Part shown: piece by piece, positions 21,678 through 30,229 of the stretch
How positions within the stretch are numbered: the first letter of the stretch is position 1
How the letters are laid out: every line of letters begins with the position of its first letter
The notes under the pieces: generated by a model
Told to the model about the DNA's origin: nothing
Databases searched by the model: none
The model's input: only the letters and a program-made list of their open reading frames with translations
Origin: Nocardioides mangrovicus
Lineage (GTDB): Bacteria > Actinomycetota > Actinomycetes > Propionibacteriales > Nocardioidaceae
Reading direction: 5' to 3'
NCBI RefSeq assembly: GCF_003674065.1
Contig: NZ_RDBE01000006.1
Location: 518,410-582,409 of the forward strand
Length of the DNA stretch: 64,000 nucleotides
Program-made: the position numbers and the translations under genes

Positions 21678-21736
21678 CGCCACGATGACGGCGCGATGCT
21701 TGACTATGACGTCATCGTGATGTCACAGTGACGTCA
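21664..21736 (+). promoter_or_regulatory. Phased TGACGTCA operator array over a candidate promoter
   Basis: Copies of TGACGTCA or close variants start at 21664, 21675, 21686, 21707, 21718 and 21729, that is at spacings of 11, 11, 21, 11 and 11 bp. The copies at 21707 and 21729 are perfect, and the last includes the A of the start codon. A -35-like TTGACT (21700-21705) with 17-bp spacing to TCACAG (21723-21728) lies inside the array, 7 nt before the ATG. This is the geometry of a cooperative ribbon-helix-helix repressor bound on one DNA face. Confidence 0.7.
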
Positions 21737-22314
21737 TGGAGCTCTCCCCGTACGTCGACCGGCTGCGCAGCGACCTGACCGACGCCGCCGCGGCCGGCGG
21801 CGAGGAGACCCGGGTCGTCGCCGAGCGGCTGATGCTGGCGCTGGACCCCGCCACCCGCATGGTCCTGCTCGAAGCGCTCTCCCAGGCCGCCGCGGAGATC
21901 ACCGGCGAGCTGCCGCGCGACGCCGTCGACGTGCGCATGGTCGGTCGCGAGCCGGAGTTCGTGGTCACCCACGTCGGCGACGTCGAGGAGACCGCACCGA
22001 TCACCGCGGCGCCGCTCGCCCCCGAGCCGCCGGCCGCGCCCGCCCCGCCCGAGCCGCCGGTCGACGACAGCCTCTCGCGGATCACGCTGCGGCTGCCGGA
22101 GTCGGTCAAGACCCGCGCCGAGGAGGCCGCGGCCGCCGACGGCCTCTCGCTGAACTCCTGGCTGGTCGACGCCGTGCGTGCGGTGCTCGACGGCGCCAGC
22201 ATCGGCGACCGCGTCGACCTGCGGCTGGGTCGTCACTCGATCAGCGTCAACAGCCCCACCGGCGGCCCGGGCTCCGGGCGCCGCCCCAACCGCGTCCGCG
22301 GCTGGGTCAGCTGA
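21736..22314 (+). CDS. Ribbon-helix-helix (HicB/Arc-like) DNA-binding regulator
   Basis: A 192-residue protein. Residues 1-88 form a HicB-like N-terminal domain with DxxVxVRxVGREPEFVV strands. A Pro/Ala linker (92-110) leads to a ribbon-helix-helix motif (about 114-152: SRITLRLPESVKTRAEEAA and LSLNSWLVDAVRAVL), then a basic Gly/Arg tail. RHH proteins repress their own promoters by inserting a two-stranded ribbon into tandem short repeats; the phased array directly upstream fits autoregulation. There is no HicA toxin gene, and the partners downstream are a DUF4097 protein and a microprotein, so a toxin-antitoxin role is not supported. Confidence 0.85.
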   Translation: MELSPYVDRLRSDLTDAAAAGGEETRVVAERLMLALDPATRMVLLEALSQAAAEITGELPRDAVDVRMVGREPEFVVTHVGDVEETAPITAAPLAPEPPAAPAPPEPPVDDSLSRITLRLPESVKTRAEEAAAADGLSLNSWLVDAVRAVLDGASIGDRVDLRLGRHSISVNSPTGGPGSGRRPNRVRGWVS

Positions 22315-22333
22315 ACTCCCGAGGAGATCCGCG

Positions 22334-23170
22334 ATGCACACCTTCCACACCCCCGCCCCCGTCGCCCTGCGGGTCCGCACCGGCAGCGGCCTGGTCGACG
22401 TCCGCGCGAGCGAGACCAGCGAGACCACCGTCCACCTCAAGGGTCTCAACGAGGCCGGGCAGGAGGCGGCCGAGCAGGCCCGGGTCGAGCACGACGGCCA
22501 CACCGTGCTGGTCGACGTCCCCCGCCGCCAGGGCTTCCTGCGCCGCGGACCCGAGGTGCAGATCGAGATCACCGTGCCCACGGCCAGCAGCGCGCACCTG
22601 CAGGCCGAGTCCGCCGACATCCGCGCCACCGGCAGCTACGCCGACGTGACCTGCGCGACCGGCTCGGGCGACGTCGGCGTCGACGACGTCGCCGGCGAGG
22701 CCCAGCTCACCGCCGGGTCGGGTGACCTCTCGGTCGGCGCCGTGCGCGGCCGGCTGGAGGTGCGCACCGGGTCCGGGGACGTCGCCGTCGACGAGGTCCT
22801 CGCCGCCGAGGGCCGCATCACCTCGGGCTCGGGCGACATCAGCCTGGGCCGCATGGCCGGCCGTCTCACCGTCAAGACCGGCTCCGGCGACCTGGAGGTC
22901 GGCGTCCTGGAGGGCTCGCTCGAGGCCAAGTCGGGCTCGGGCGACCTGATCGTGCGCCGGGCCAGGTCGGGCCGGCTGCGCAGCACCGGCGCCAGCCAGG
23001 ACGTGCGGATCGGCGTCGAGCAGGGCACCGCGGCGTGGCTGGACGTCTCCAGCCTCAGCGGCCGCGTCAGCCAGGAGCTCGGCGACACCGAGGCCCCGGC
23101 CGAGGGACAGCCCACCGTCGAGATCAGCCTCACCACCGTCAGCGGCGACCTGCGCATCCACCGCGCCTGA
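22334..23170 (+). CDS. DUF4097 beta-helix-like repeat protein
   Basis: A 278-residue protein made of repeated short strands with a recurring GSGD motif (TGSGDVGV, AGSGDLSV, TGSGDVAV, SGSGDISL, TGSGDLEV, SGSGDLIV), typical of DUF4097 right-handed beta-solenoids. There is no signal peptide, so it should be cytoplasmic. Function unknown; homologues are often linked to anti-sigma or ABC systems. ATG 22334 has GAGGAG 8 nt upstream. It lies 19 bp after the regulator gene, and both are probably controlled by the phased array. Confidence 0.88.
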   Translation: MHTFHTPAPVALRVRTGSGLVDVRASETSETTVHLKGLNEAGQEAAEQARVEHDGHTVLVDVPRRQGFLRRGPEVQIEITVPTASSAHLQAESADIRATGSYADVTCATGSGDVGVDDVAGEAQLTAGSGDLSVGAVRGRLEVRTGSGDVAVDEVLAAEGRITSGSGDISLGRMAGRLTVKTGSGDLEVGVLEGSLEAKSGSGDLIVRRARSGRLRSTGASQDVRIGVEQGTAAWLDVSSLSGRVSQELGDTEAPAEGQPTVEISLTTVSGDLRIHRA

Positions 23171-23210
23171 GCCGTCCAGCCGTCCAGCCACCTCACGTCA
23201 GGAGTACGCC

Positions 23211-23354
23211 ATGGTTCCCCTCTTCGGGCCCCGCGCCCGCCGCTTCCCGACCGCTCCCCGGCCCACCGGCCACCACGAGCCGGTCCCCACGAGCGCCGAG
23301 CTCACCGCACGCGCCCGCGCGGTGCACAACCCCACCGGGGTGCGCGTCGTCTGA
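23211..23354 (+). CDS. 47-residue basic microprotein
   Basis: A short frame from ATG 23211 to TGA 23352-23354, preceded by GGAG at 23201-23204 with 6-nt spacing, 40 bp after the DUF4097 gene and on the same strand. The product is Pro/Arg-rich at the N-terminus (MVPLFGPRARRFPTAPRPTG) and ends with a short helix-like segment (SAELTARARAVHNPTGVRVV). I do not recognise a family. The good ribosome-binding site and operon position support translation. It could be a partner of the RHH or DUF4097 protein. Confidence 0.55.
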   Translation: MVPLFGPRARRFPTAPRPTGHHEPVPTSAELTARARAVHNPTGVRVV

Positions 23355-23369
23355 CCCGGCCCGCCGGCC

Positions 23370-24122
23370 TCAGGACCGCGGGCGGTCCAGCGTGCGGGCG
23401 AACAGCGCCTCGAGCTCGGCGAAGTGCCGCTCGGTCCCGGCCTCCTGGTAGGCCGAGGTGTCGGCCATCGTGTAGCCGTGCGGGGCGTCGGGATAGACCT
23501 CGTTCGAGGCGCTCAGCCCGTGCTCGGCCAGCGCCTCACCCAGCGCGGCGATCGCCTCGGCCGGGTTCGCGTGGTCCTGGTCGGCGTGGCCGAAGCAGAA
23601 CTCCGCGCGGGTCCGCCCCAGCCCCAGGTGCGGGCTGTCGGGGTCGTCGGTGACCAGCCCGGCACCGTGGAAGCCGCCGACGGCCGCGACGCCCTCGTCG
23701 CCGGTGGCCGCTCGCACCGCGAGCCGCGCGCCCATGCAGTAGCCGGTCGCGCCGAGCGGGCCCTCGGTCACCCCCTCCGTGCCGCGCAGCTCCGCCAGAT
23801 AGGCCGTCAGGTCGCGCTCGGCGAGGTCGGCGGTGAGGCGACCGATCCGGGGACCGGCCACCTCGAAGAAGCGCTCGCGCTCCCCCGGCTCGCGCAGGTC
23901 GGCGTCCGGCGAGGTCTCGGCGGCCGTGCCCTCGCGGTAGAAGACGTTCGGCGCCAGCACCACGTAGCCCCACGAGGCGATGCGGTCACACATCTGCGCG
24001 ATCCTCGGGCGCAGCCCGATGGCGTCGATGAGGAACAGCACCCCCGGCCCCGACCCGCCCTCGGGTCGCGCGAGGTAGGCCTCGGCGGACCCGTCGGCGG
24101 CAGGGATCTCTGTGAGCTCCAT
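23370..24122 (-). CDS. Dienelactone hydrolase family protein
   Basis: A 250-residue alpha/beta-hydrolase of the DLH family. The nucleophile is Cys in GYCMGA, and the acid/His pair is DQDH...HGYTM. The N-terminal LFLIDAIGLRP replaces the usual Glu-containing EIFG loop with Asp, so activity on dienelactones is uncertain. Likely a cytosolic ester or lactone hydrolase. TAACGT (24130-24135 on the complement) lies 7 nt before ATG 24122, giving a leaderless mRNA. Its stop faces the microprotein stop with only 15 bp between. Confidence 0.9.
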   Translation of the reverse strand: MELTEIPAADGSAEAYLARPEGGSGPGVLFLIDAIGLRPRIAQMCDRIASWGYVVLAPNVFYREGTAAETSPDADLREPGERERFFEVAGPRIGRLTADLAERDLTAYLAELRGTEGVTEGPLGATGYCMGARLAVRAATGDEGVAAVGGFHGAGLVTDDPDSPHLGLGRTRAEFCFGHADQDHANPAEAIAALGEALAEHGLSASNEVYPDAPHGYTMADTSAYQEAGTERHFAELEALFARTLDRPRS

Positions 24123-24157
24123 GCCCTCGACGTTAGGTCATCGACGAAGAGCGCGGA

Positions 24158-25489
24158 TCAGGGCTTGCCGTAGTTCATGGGCAGCGCCTGCAGCCGGCTC
24201 CACGGGAAGTTCTTCATGATGTTGTACGCCGGCACGCCGGCCATGAGGGCGTTCCAGGGGTTGGTGCCGGTCACCGTGGCCACCCCGGTGCCGCTCTCGG
24301 CCTGGACGCCGACGCTTCCGCCCTTGTCGGAGACGATGAACCCGTACTTCTGCGCGGCCTTCGCCACGGCCTTGGCGATCGGCGTCAGCTTGAGGCTGTC
24401 GACGTCGAGCGTGGGGTCCAGGCGGAAGCGGGTGCCCTCCGGGATGGCGTGGGCCGTGCCCACCGCCTGGTTGCCGTCGCTGCGCTGCGCCGGGTAGCTG
24501 TAGGTGGCGTAGTTCGCGGCGTTGATGACGACCAGGTTCAGCGCGTGGTTGATCGAGCCCGCCTGCGCCTCGGTGATCCCGATCGCACCCGAGGCGACCG
24601 GCAGCCCGGTGGCGGTGGCGCCGGCGCCGTTGGTGAAGTAGCCGGGGCTGGTGGACCAGCTGTCGATGCGACCGCCCCAGCACGCGTGCCAGCCGTCGGA
24701 TGACTTCTTGGCCTTCCAGAACTCCCACAGCTTGTCGCGGCTCGGGCTCCAGATCGCCAGCTCGGCGTCGGTGCCCGAGGCGGCGACGGCGTCGGCGGGG
24801 ATCGGCACGTCCACGAAGGCGGCCCCGGCGCTGACGGTGTAGAGCAGCGAGGGCGTGTAGGACTTGTTCTGGCAGTTGTCCCAGATCACGCGCTGCAGCG
24901 GGGTGCTCGCGGCGGCCTGGTAGAAGGTCGTGTTGTAGTTCCAGACGTTGAACGCCGCGACGCCGCCGTAGTAGGAGGTGACCTGCGAGGTCAGGTTGGC
25001 CACCATCCCGGCGCTGTCGCTGTTGAGCGGGGCGTTGCTGACGTCGAGGCGGTAGGCGTTGGCGGAGCCGAGGAAGCCGGTGACCGGCTTGGCGGCGCCC
25101 GTGGCGAGCACGGCCGCGCTGGACACGGTGGCCGCGGTGGTCGTGGTGGCCGTGGTGACGGTCGTGCTCGGGGTCGAGGCGACCGCCGAGGCGGCGGTCG
25201 CCGCGCTCGTGGTCGCCGGCGTCGTCACGTGCTTGGTGACGTGCTTCTTCTTCGACTTCTTCTTGCTCTTCTTCTTGGCCTTCTTCTTCGTGTGCTTCTT
25301 CGCGTGCTTCGCGGCGTGGTGCGCGGCCGCGTGGTGGGCGTGCTGGTGAGCAGCGCTCACCTGCGCGACGGGCTCCGCCTGCTCGAACCCGACCAGCGGC
25401 AGCGCGCACAGGGCGAGCACCAGCAGCGAGCCGGTCAGCCGGAAGCGCAGCGGTGCGTGCGCGCGATGACGAGACACGTGAAAGCTCAC
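24158..25489 (-). CDS. Secreted protein with Lys/His-rich low-complexity segment, function unknown
   Basis: A 443-residue exported protein: signal peptide (basic start, hydrophobic core about 19-34), a His/Ala then Lys-rich stretch (about 46-88, with repeated KKKS blocks), an Ala/Thr/Val-rich linker (about 89-135) and a compact C-terminal domain (about 138-443) rich in Trp, Tyr and Asn with two cysteines (DNCQNK and HACWGG) that may pair. I do not recognise the domain; it has no clear hydrolase motif. The basic segment could bind wall polymers, DNA or RNA. GTG 25489 has GGGGGA 7 nt upstream, directly after a leader hairpin. Confidence 0.8.
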   Translation of the reverse strand: MSFHVSRHRAHAPLRFRLTGSLLVLALCALPLVGFEQAEPVAQVSAAHQHAHHAAAHHAAKHAKKHTKKKAKKKSKKKSKKKHVTKHVTTPATTSAATAASAVASTPSTTVTTATTTTAATVSSAAVLATGAAKPVTGFLGSANAYRLDVSNAPLNSDSAGMVANLTSQVTSYYGGVAAFNVWNYNTTFYQAAASTPLQRVIWDNCQNKSYTPSLLYTVSAGAAFVDVPIPADAVAASGTDAELAIWSPSRDKLWEFWKAKKSSDGWHACWGGRIDSWSTSPGYFTNGAGATATGLPVASGAIGITEAQAGSINHALNLVVINAANYATYSYPAQRSDGNQAVGTAHAIPEGTRFRLDPTLDVDSLKLTPIAKAVAKAAQKYGFIVSDKGGSVGVQAESGTGVATVTGTNPWNALMAGVPAYNIMKNFPWSRLQALPMNYGKP

Positions 25490-25496
25490 GAGATGG

Positions 25497-25579
25497 TCCC
25501 CCGATGCCGTCGCACGACGTCAGGCATCCCCCGTGGAACCCGATGCGTCGCTCGACCTGCCTTCCGAACCCTACGGAAG
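25497..25579 (-). promoter_or_regulatory. Structured leader and promoter of the Lys/His-rich secreted protein
   Basis: On the minus strand TAGGGT (25568-25573) is flanked by an inverted repeat CTTCCG/CGGAAG (25561-25566 and 25574-25579), a likely operator over the -10 box. Transcription would start near 25561. The leader contains GATGCC (25523-25528) pairing with GGCATC (25503-25508), with an inner GTCG/CGAC pair, ending directly at the GGGGGA ribosome-binding site (25497-25502). Confidence 0.5.
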
Positions 25580-25681
25580 CCGTGTCCGTTTTGTGGGGCT
25601 TTTGGAGAACTCCGGTCTCGCTGGCTGATCGACCTCCGGCGAACCGGTGCGTCACCCGGCTGCGCGTGAAAGCGTGGCCGG

Positions 25682-26566
25682 GTGCCCGGGGGTCGCGACA
25701 GGTTCCGTAGCGAGGACGCGTTGTCGAGCTACCTGCGCGAGCAGTGCACGGTGGTGATCCGCGGCGAGCTGCTGCTGCGCACGCGGTCCGACGCCGAGCT
25801 GGTGCACGACACCCGCGTCGGCCTGCGGCGGCTGCGCAGCGCACTGCGCTCCTTCGCCCCGCTGCTCACCCCCGACGCCGCCGAGCTCGAGGTGCTCGAG
25901 GAGGACCTGCGCTGGCTGGCCGCGCTGCTCTCGGACCTCCGCGACGCCGACGTGCTCGGCGAGCGTCTCACGGCCCGGCTGGCCGCACTGCCCGCCGACC
26001 TGGTGCTGGGCGGGCCGCTGCGCGACGACGTCACCCACGAGGTCCGCCAGGCGCTGGCCGGGGTCCGTCACCGCAGCTACGAGGTCTGGCAGGCGCAGCG
26101 CACCACCGACCGCTTCCGCCGCACGATGCGCGCCGTCGCGCGCTGGTACGACCGGCCGCCGGTGGCCGGCGAGCCGCTCTCGGACAAGGCGCTGCGACGC
26201 GCCGGCCGCGAGCTCCTCGACGTCGCCGAACGTCGCGCGCGGCGACGACTGGCCGACGCCGACCGAGTCGGGGCCAACGACCCGGCCGCGCCCGAGCTGG
26301 CGCACCGTGCGCGCAAGGCCTTCAAGCGGCTGCGCTACACCGCGGAGGTGCTGGAGCCGGTGCTCCCCCGGGCGGTCGAGCTCGCGCGGCGGGCCAAGAA
26401 GCAGCAGCGACGGCTCGGCTCGCACCAGGACCTGGTGGTGGAGGCGGCCTTCCTGCGGCACTGCGCGACCGTGCTGCCGACGGTGGAGGCCCACCACGGC
26501 TTCGTCTACGGCCTGATGCTGGCCCACGCCGAGCACGAGGCCGCGCGGCTGCGCGAGCGCGCCTGA
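25682..26566 (+). CDS. CHAD domain protein
   Basis: A 294-residue alpha-helical CHAD protein (conserved histidine, polyphosphate-binding). Conserved basic clusters are seen at ELVHDTRVGLRRLRSALRSF, AHRARKAFKRLRYTAEVLEP and KKQQRRLGSHQDLVVEAAFL. Such proteins bind inorganic polyphosphate and coat polyphosphate granules. There is no CYTH triphosphatase domain attached, so it is a stand-alone CHAD. GTG 25682 starts just upstream of the domain. The stop TGA overlaps the ATG of arfB (TGATG), so the two are translationally coupled. Confidence 0.9.
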   Translation: MPGGRDRFRSEDALSSYLREQCTVVIRGELLLRTRSDAELVHDTRVGLRRLRSALRSFAPLLTPDAAELEVLEEDLRWLAALLSDLRDADVLGERLTARLAALPADLVLGGPLRDDVTHEVRQALAGVRHRSYEVWQAQRTTDRFRRTMRAVARWYDRPPVAGEPLSDKALRRAGRELLDVAERRARRRLADADRVGANDPAAPELAHRARKAFKRLRYTAEVLEPVLPRAVELARRAKKQQRRLGSHQDLVVEAAFLRHCATVLPTVEAHHGFVYGLMLAHAEHEAARLRERA

Positions 26567-26991
26567 TGGACCTGGTCGTGCGCCCGGGCCCGGGCGTGCC
26601 GCACGGACTCGTCGTACCCGAGACCGATCTGGTCGAGCGGTTCTCACGCGCCTCGGGACCCGGCGGCCAGTCGGTCAACACCAGCGACAGCCGGGTCGAG
26701 CTGCTGCTCGACCCGGCTGCCACGGCCGCGCTCGACGACGCCCAGCGCGCCCGCGTGCTGCGCGCCACGAGCGGGCGGGCGCTGGTCGTCGTGGCCGCCG
26801 AGCACCGCTCCCAGCACCGCAACCGGGTGGCCGCCCGCGAGCGGCTGGGCGACCGGCTGCGCGAGGCGCTGGCGCCACCGCCGCTGCCGCGGGTGCCGAC
26901 CAAGCCCAGCCGCGCCGCCCGACGGCGCCGGGTGGAGGCCAAGAAGCAGCGCGGCCGCACCAAGGCGCTGCGGCAGCGGCCGACCGACTGA
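26566..26991 (+). CDS. arfB: ArfB/YaeJ-type peptidyl-tRNA hydrolase
   Basis: A 141-residue release-factor-like protein with the catalytic GGQ in SRASGPGGQSVNTSDSRVEL and a Lys/Arg-rich C-terminal tail (RAARRRRVEAKKQRGRTKAL) that in ArfB enters the empty mRNA channel of stalled ribosomes. It frees ribosomes from non-stop complexes by hydrolysing peptidyl-tRNA. No codon-recognition domain is present, which excludes RF1/RF2. ATG 26566 overlaps the CHAD stop. Confidence 0.92.
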   Translation: MDLVVRPGPGVPHGLVVPETDLVERFSRASGPGGQSVNTSDSRVELLLDPAATAALDDAQRARVLRATSGRALVVVAAEHRSQHRNRVAARERLGDRLREALAPPPLPRVPTKPSRAARRRRVEAKKQRGRTKALRQRPTD

Positions 26992-26996
26992 ACGGG

Positions 26997-27515
26997 TCAG
27001 AAACCGGTCTTGCGGGCCGTACCCTCGACGGCTCGCCGGACGGTCTCGCCCTTGGCCTCGGCGGCGGCTCGCAGCTCGGCCTGGAAGTCGGTCATGCGCT
27101 GCTGCAGGTCGGCGTCGGCGGCGGCCAGGATGCGCACCGCCAGCAGGCCGGCGTTGCGGGCGTTGCCGACCGCGACCGTGGCCACCGGGACGCCCGAGGG
27201 CATCTGGACGATGGAGAGCAGCGAGTCCATCCCGTCGAGGTGCTTGAGCGGCACGGGCACGCCGATGACCGGCAGGGGCGTGACGGCCGCGAGCATGCCG
27301 GGCAGATGGGCGGCGCCACCGGCGCCGGCGATGATCACCGACAGCCCGCGCGCCGCGGCGTCGCGGCCGTAGGCCAGCATCGCGTCGGGCATCCGGTGGG
27401 CCGAGACGACGTCGGCCTCGTGCGGCACGTCGAACTCGGCCAGCGCCTCGGCCGCCGCCTGCATCACCGGCCAGTCGGAGTCCGACCCCATGACGATGCC
27501 CACGCGTGCGCTCAC
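26997..27515 (-). CDS. purE: N5-carboxyaminoimidazole ribonucleotide mutase
   Basis: A 172-residue class I PurE that rearranges N5-CAIR to CAIR in purine synthesis. Motifs: [22 protein letters not shown] with the catalytic His, [15 protein letters not shown] and [25 protein letters not shown] 27515 overlaps the purK stop (GTGA), so the two enzymes, which act in sequence, are made together. The convergent arfB stop is only 5 bp away. Confidence 0.97.
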   Translation of the reverse strand: MSARVGIVMGSDSDWPVMQAAAEALAEFDVPHEADVVSAHRMPDAMLAYGRDAAARGLSVIIAGAGGAAHLPGMLAAVTPLPVIGVPVPLKHLDGMDSLLSIVQMPSGVPVATVAVGNARNAGLLAVRILAAADADLQQRMTDFQAELRAAAEAKGETVRRAVEGTARKTGF

Positions 27516-28651
27516 TGCGACTCCTCTCCCAGGTCGCCGCGGAACCAGGCGGCGGCGTGCCGGGCGCGCTCGAGACAGTCCTCGAGGTCGTCGCCGTAGG
27601 CGTTGACGTGGCCCACCTTGCGCCCGGGCCGCAGCCCCTTGCCGTACAGGTGGACGCGCAGCCGCGGGTCGCGGGCCAGCGCGTGGGGGTAGCCGTCGTA
27701 GAGCCGCCCGGTCTCGGCCGCGCCGCCGAGGATGTTGACCATCACCGTCCAGCGCTCGCGGGCGTCGGGCGCGCCGAGCGGCAGGTCGAGCACGGCGCGC
27801 AGGTGGTTCTCGAACTGGCTGGTCACCGCCCCGTCCTGGGTCCAGTGGCCGGTGTTGTGGGGGCGCATGGCCAGCTCGTTGACCAGGATCCGGCCGTCGG
27901 TGGTCTCGAACAGCTCCACCGCGAGCAGGCCGGTGACGCCGAGCTCGGCGGCCACCCGCATGGCCAGCCGCTGGGCCTGCACGGCGAGTCCGGGGTCGAG
28001 GTCGGGTGCGGGCGCGACCACCTCGTGACAGATGCCGTCGAGCTGGGTGGTGGCCACCACCGGGTACGCCGCCACCTGGCCGCTGGGCGAGCGCGCGACG
28101 ATCGCCGACAGCTCGCGGCGAAACGGCACCCGCTCCTCGGCCAGGACCGGCACGCCGCTCTCGAAGGCGGGGGCGCAGTCCTCGGGGGTCTCGACGAACC
28201 AGACGCCCTTGCCGTCGTAGCCGCCACGGGTGGTCTTCACGACGCACGGCAGGCCGAAGGCGACGACCGCCTCGACGTCGGCGACCACCGCGTTGCGCGG
28301 GCACGGCACGCCGAGCTCGCCGAGCCGGCGGCGCATGACGGCCTTGTCCTGGGCGTGCACCAGGGCCTCGGGGCCCGGGCGGACCGCGAGGTCGCGCTCG
28401 AGGGCGCGCAGGTGCTCGGTGGGCACGTGCTCGTGGTCGAAGGTGACCACCGCGCAGCCGTGCGTCACCACCCGCAGCGTGTCGAGGTCGGCGTAGTCGC
28501 CGACGACCTGGTCGGGCACCACCTGCGCCGCGCTGACCCCCTCGGCCTCGGCCAGCAGCCGCAGCGGCACGGCCATCGCGGCCGCCGGCTCGGCCAGCAT
28601 CCGGGCGAGCTGACCGCCGCCGATGACGGCGACGACGGGGGCCTCGGGCAC
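27512..28651 (-). CDS. purK: N5-carboxyaminoimidazole ribonucleotide synthase
   Basis: A 379-residue ATP-grasp enzyme that carboxylates AIR with bicarbonate and ATP. N-terminal [18 protein letters not shown]-grasp lid [12 protein letters not shown], and the catalytic [13 protein letters not shown] / QFENHLRA segment are all present. GTG 28651 lies 6 nt after TAGGGT (28658-28663 on the complement), so purK-purE is probably transcribed as a leaderless mRNA separate from the cyclase operon upstream. Confidence 0.97.
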   Translation of the reverse strand: MPEAPVVAVIGGGQLARMLAEPAAAMAVPLRLLAEAEGVSAAQVVPDQVVGDYADLDTLRVVTHGCAVVTFDHEHVPTEHLRALERDLAVRPGPEALVHAQDKAVMRRRLGELGVPCPRNAVVADVEAVVAFGLPCVVKTTRGGYDGKGVWFVETPEDCAPAFESGVPVLAEERVPFRRELSAIVARSPSGQVAAYPVVATTQLDGICHEVVAPAPDLDPGLAVQAQRLAMRVAAELGVTGLLAVELFETTDGRILVNELAMRPHNTGHWTQDGAVTSQFENHLRAVLDLPLGAPDARERWTVMVNILGGAAETGRLYDGYPHALARDPRLRVHLYGKGLRPGRKVGHVNAYGDDLEDCLERARHAAAWFRGDLGEESQ

Positions 28652-28692
28652 TGTCGAACCCTATCGGTGGGCAGTCGGCGGCCCGTGACCCG

Positions 28693-29685
28693 TCAGCGGC
28701 GGCGTACTGCTACGGGTTCCAGATCCCCGAACCCGCGCACCGGGCGGGCCGGCAGCACCCGCACCTGGAACTGCTCGGCGGGCAGCAGGTCGGCGGTGCG
28801 CTGGTCGGCGATGATGCGGTTGCGGCGCGCGACCGAGGTCATCCGGGCGGCCAGGTTCACCGCCGGGCCGAAGACGTCGCCCAGGCGCAGCTGCACCGGG
28901 CCGGTGGCCAGACCGACGCGGACGTCGGGCAGCTCGAGGTCGCCGCCGACCTCGCGCACCACGTCGTCGGCGATGTCGTAGGCCGCCACGGGCCCGGCGC
29001 ACACGTAGAGCACGGAGTCGCCGAGGGTCTTGACTACGCGGCCGCCGTGCAGCGCGACGGCGTCGGACGCACGGTCCTCGAAGGCCTCCACGACGCGGCC
29101 GATCTGCTCCTGGGAGTGCTCGTTGCTCCAGGCCGAGAAGCCGACCAGGTCGGCGAAGCCGACGGTGACCTCGGTGGTGCGCAGGTCCTCGTCGCGCGCG
29201 CCGAGGGCCTCCACCCGCGCGACGGCGGCGGAGAGGTGGCGGTGCCAGGCGTAGAGCAGCAGTGCCTCGAAGGGGCGGCCGACGCCGTCGTGCAGCCGCA
29301 GCGCGCTGCCGATGCGCGAGCCGGTGGCCTGGTCGCCGGACTCCAGCTCCTCCACGCGCCCGACCAGGGTGTTGACCTCCCACTCCGCCAGGCGGGAGAC
29401 CGTCGAGCCGATGGCGCGGGTCATGCGCAGCAGCGTGTCGCGGTCGACCAGGCCTTCGCTGAGCAGGTCGGAGACGACCCGGAGGGCGTCGACGTCGTGG
29501 CTGGTGAAGGCCGACCCGCTGCCCGGGTCGGGGAAGCCCAGTGCCCGCCAGAACCGGCGGGCGTCCTCGGGCTCGATGTCCAGCTGCTCCTCGACCACCT
29601 GGGCGAGCTCGTCGGTGGAGAGCTCGGGGGCGGCTCCGAGGAGGGACTCCTCGAGCCGTGCGCGGCTGTACGGCTGCTCAGGCAC
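28693..29685 (-). CDS. Class III adenylate cyclase, Rv1264-like
   Basis: A 330-residue soluble cyclase. The N-terminal about 165 residues are an all-helical regulatory module like the autoinhibitory, pH-sensing half of Rv1264. The catalytic domain has the metal ligands D179 (GFADLVGFS) and D223 (KTLGDS), substrate residues K219 and D270 (GDVFGPAVN), and the transition-state pair N277 and R281. All six are intact, so it should make cAMP. GTG 29685 overlaps the PH-protein stop by 8 nt. A CRP-type site at 61945 in this window could be a downstream target. Confidence 0.92.
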   Translation of the reverse strand: MPEQPYSRARLEESLLGAAPELSTDELAQVVEEQLDIEPEDARRFWRALGFPDPGSGSAFTSHDVDALRVVSDLLSEGLVDRDTLLRMTRAIGSTVSRLAEWEVNTLVGRVEELESGDQATGSRIGSALRLHDGVGRPFEALLLYAWHRHLSAAVARVEALGARDEDLRTTEVTVGFADLVGFSAWSNEHSQEQIGRVVEAFEDRASDAVALHGGRVVKTLGDSVLYVCAGPVAAYDIADDVVREVGGDLELPDVRVGLATGPVQLRLGDVFGPAVNLAARMTSVARRNRIIADQRTADLLPAEQFQVRVLPARPVRGFGDLEPVAVRRR

Positions 29686-30190
29686 CTTCGTCCGAGCGCG
29701 CCTCGGGAGTGGCGCTCGCGTGACCGTAGAGCAGGTCGCTGAGCTTGAGCTGGATCGCCTCGACGCCGGGAACGTCCGGCAGCGAGACCCGGCCGTGGGT
29801 GCTGGCGTCGGAGATGATCAGGGTGCCGCAGCCGACGAGCCGGTCGACCACGCCGCGTTCGTAGGAGACGTCGCTGATGCGGTTGAGCGGGATGTCGTGC
29901 CCGGTGCGGGTGAGGATGCCGTGGCGGGTGATGAGGCGGCGGCTGGTGACGGTGTAGGTCGAGGTCACCCAGCGCAGGAACGGCAGCAGCGTCCACCACA
30001 CCAGCAGCACGACGGCGACGACCACCACGACCCAGCGGGCCACCGCGTTGTCCAGACGGCTCAGCGCGAACCCGGCCACCGCGGCGACCACCACGAGCGC
30101 CAGCACCGGCAGCACCAGCGCCTTCCAGTGGGTGCGCGTGCTGATGACCACGGACTCGCCGGGGTTCAGCAGCTTGCTGGAGATGGCCAC
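29678..30190 (-). CDS. Membrane protein with bacterial PH domain
   Basis: A 170-residue protein with two membrane helices (about 25-45 and 52-72) followed by a bacterial pleckstrin-homology domain ([47 protein letters not shown]), the YdbS/Rv3278c type. Function unknown. It overlaps the cyclase by 8 nt, so it could modulate or localise the cyclase, though the mycobacterial counterpart lies by birA without a cyclase. GTG 30190 is the first plausible codon. Confidence 0.85.
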   Translation of the reverse strand: MAISSKLLNPGESVVISTRTHWKALVLPVLALVVVAAVAGFALSRLDNAVARWVVVVVAVVLLVWWTLLPFLRWVTSTYTVTSRRLITRHGILTRTGHDIPLNRISDVSYERGVVDRLVGCGTLIISDASTHGRVSLPDVPGVEAIQLKLSDLLYGHASATPEARSDEGA

Positions 30191-30229
30191 CCCCAGAGTG
30201 TGGCAGCAGTGGCGGCCCGGCGTCTCGGT

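Noticed and set aside
21736-22314. HicB antitoxin of a HicAB toxin-antitoxin system
   Set aside because: No HicA-like small basic gene lies on either side; the neighbours are DUF4097 and a Pro/Arg-rich peptide.
25490-25580. Cyclic di-AMP (ydaO-type) riboswitch before the secreted protein
   Set aside because: A GGGTTCCACGGGGGA-like stretch recalls part of the motif, but the other conserved blocks are missing. Only a small hairpin is supported.
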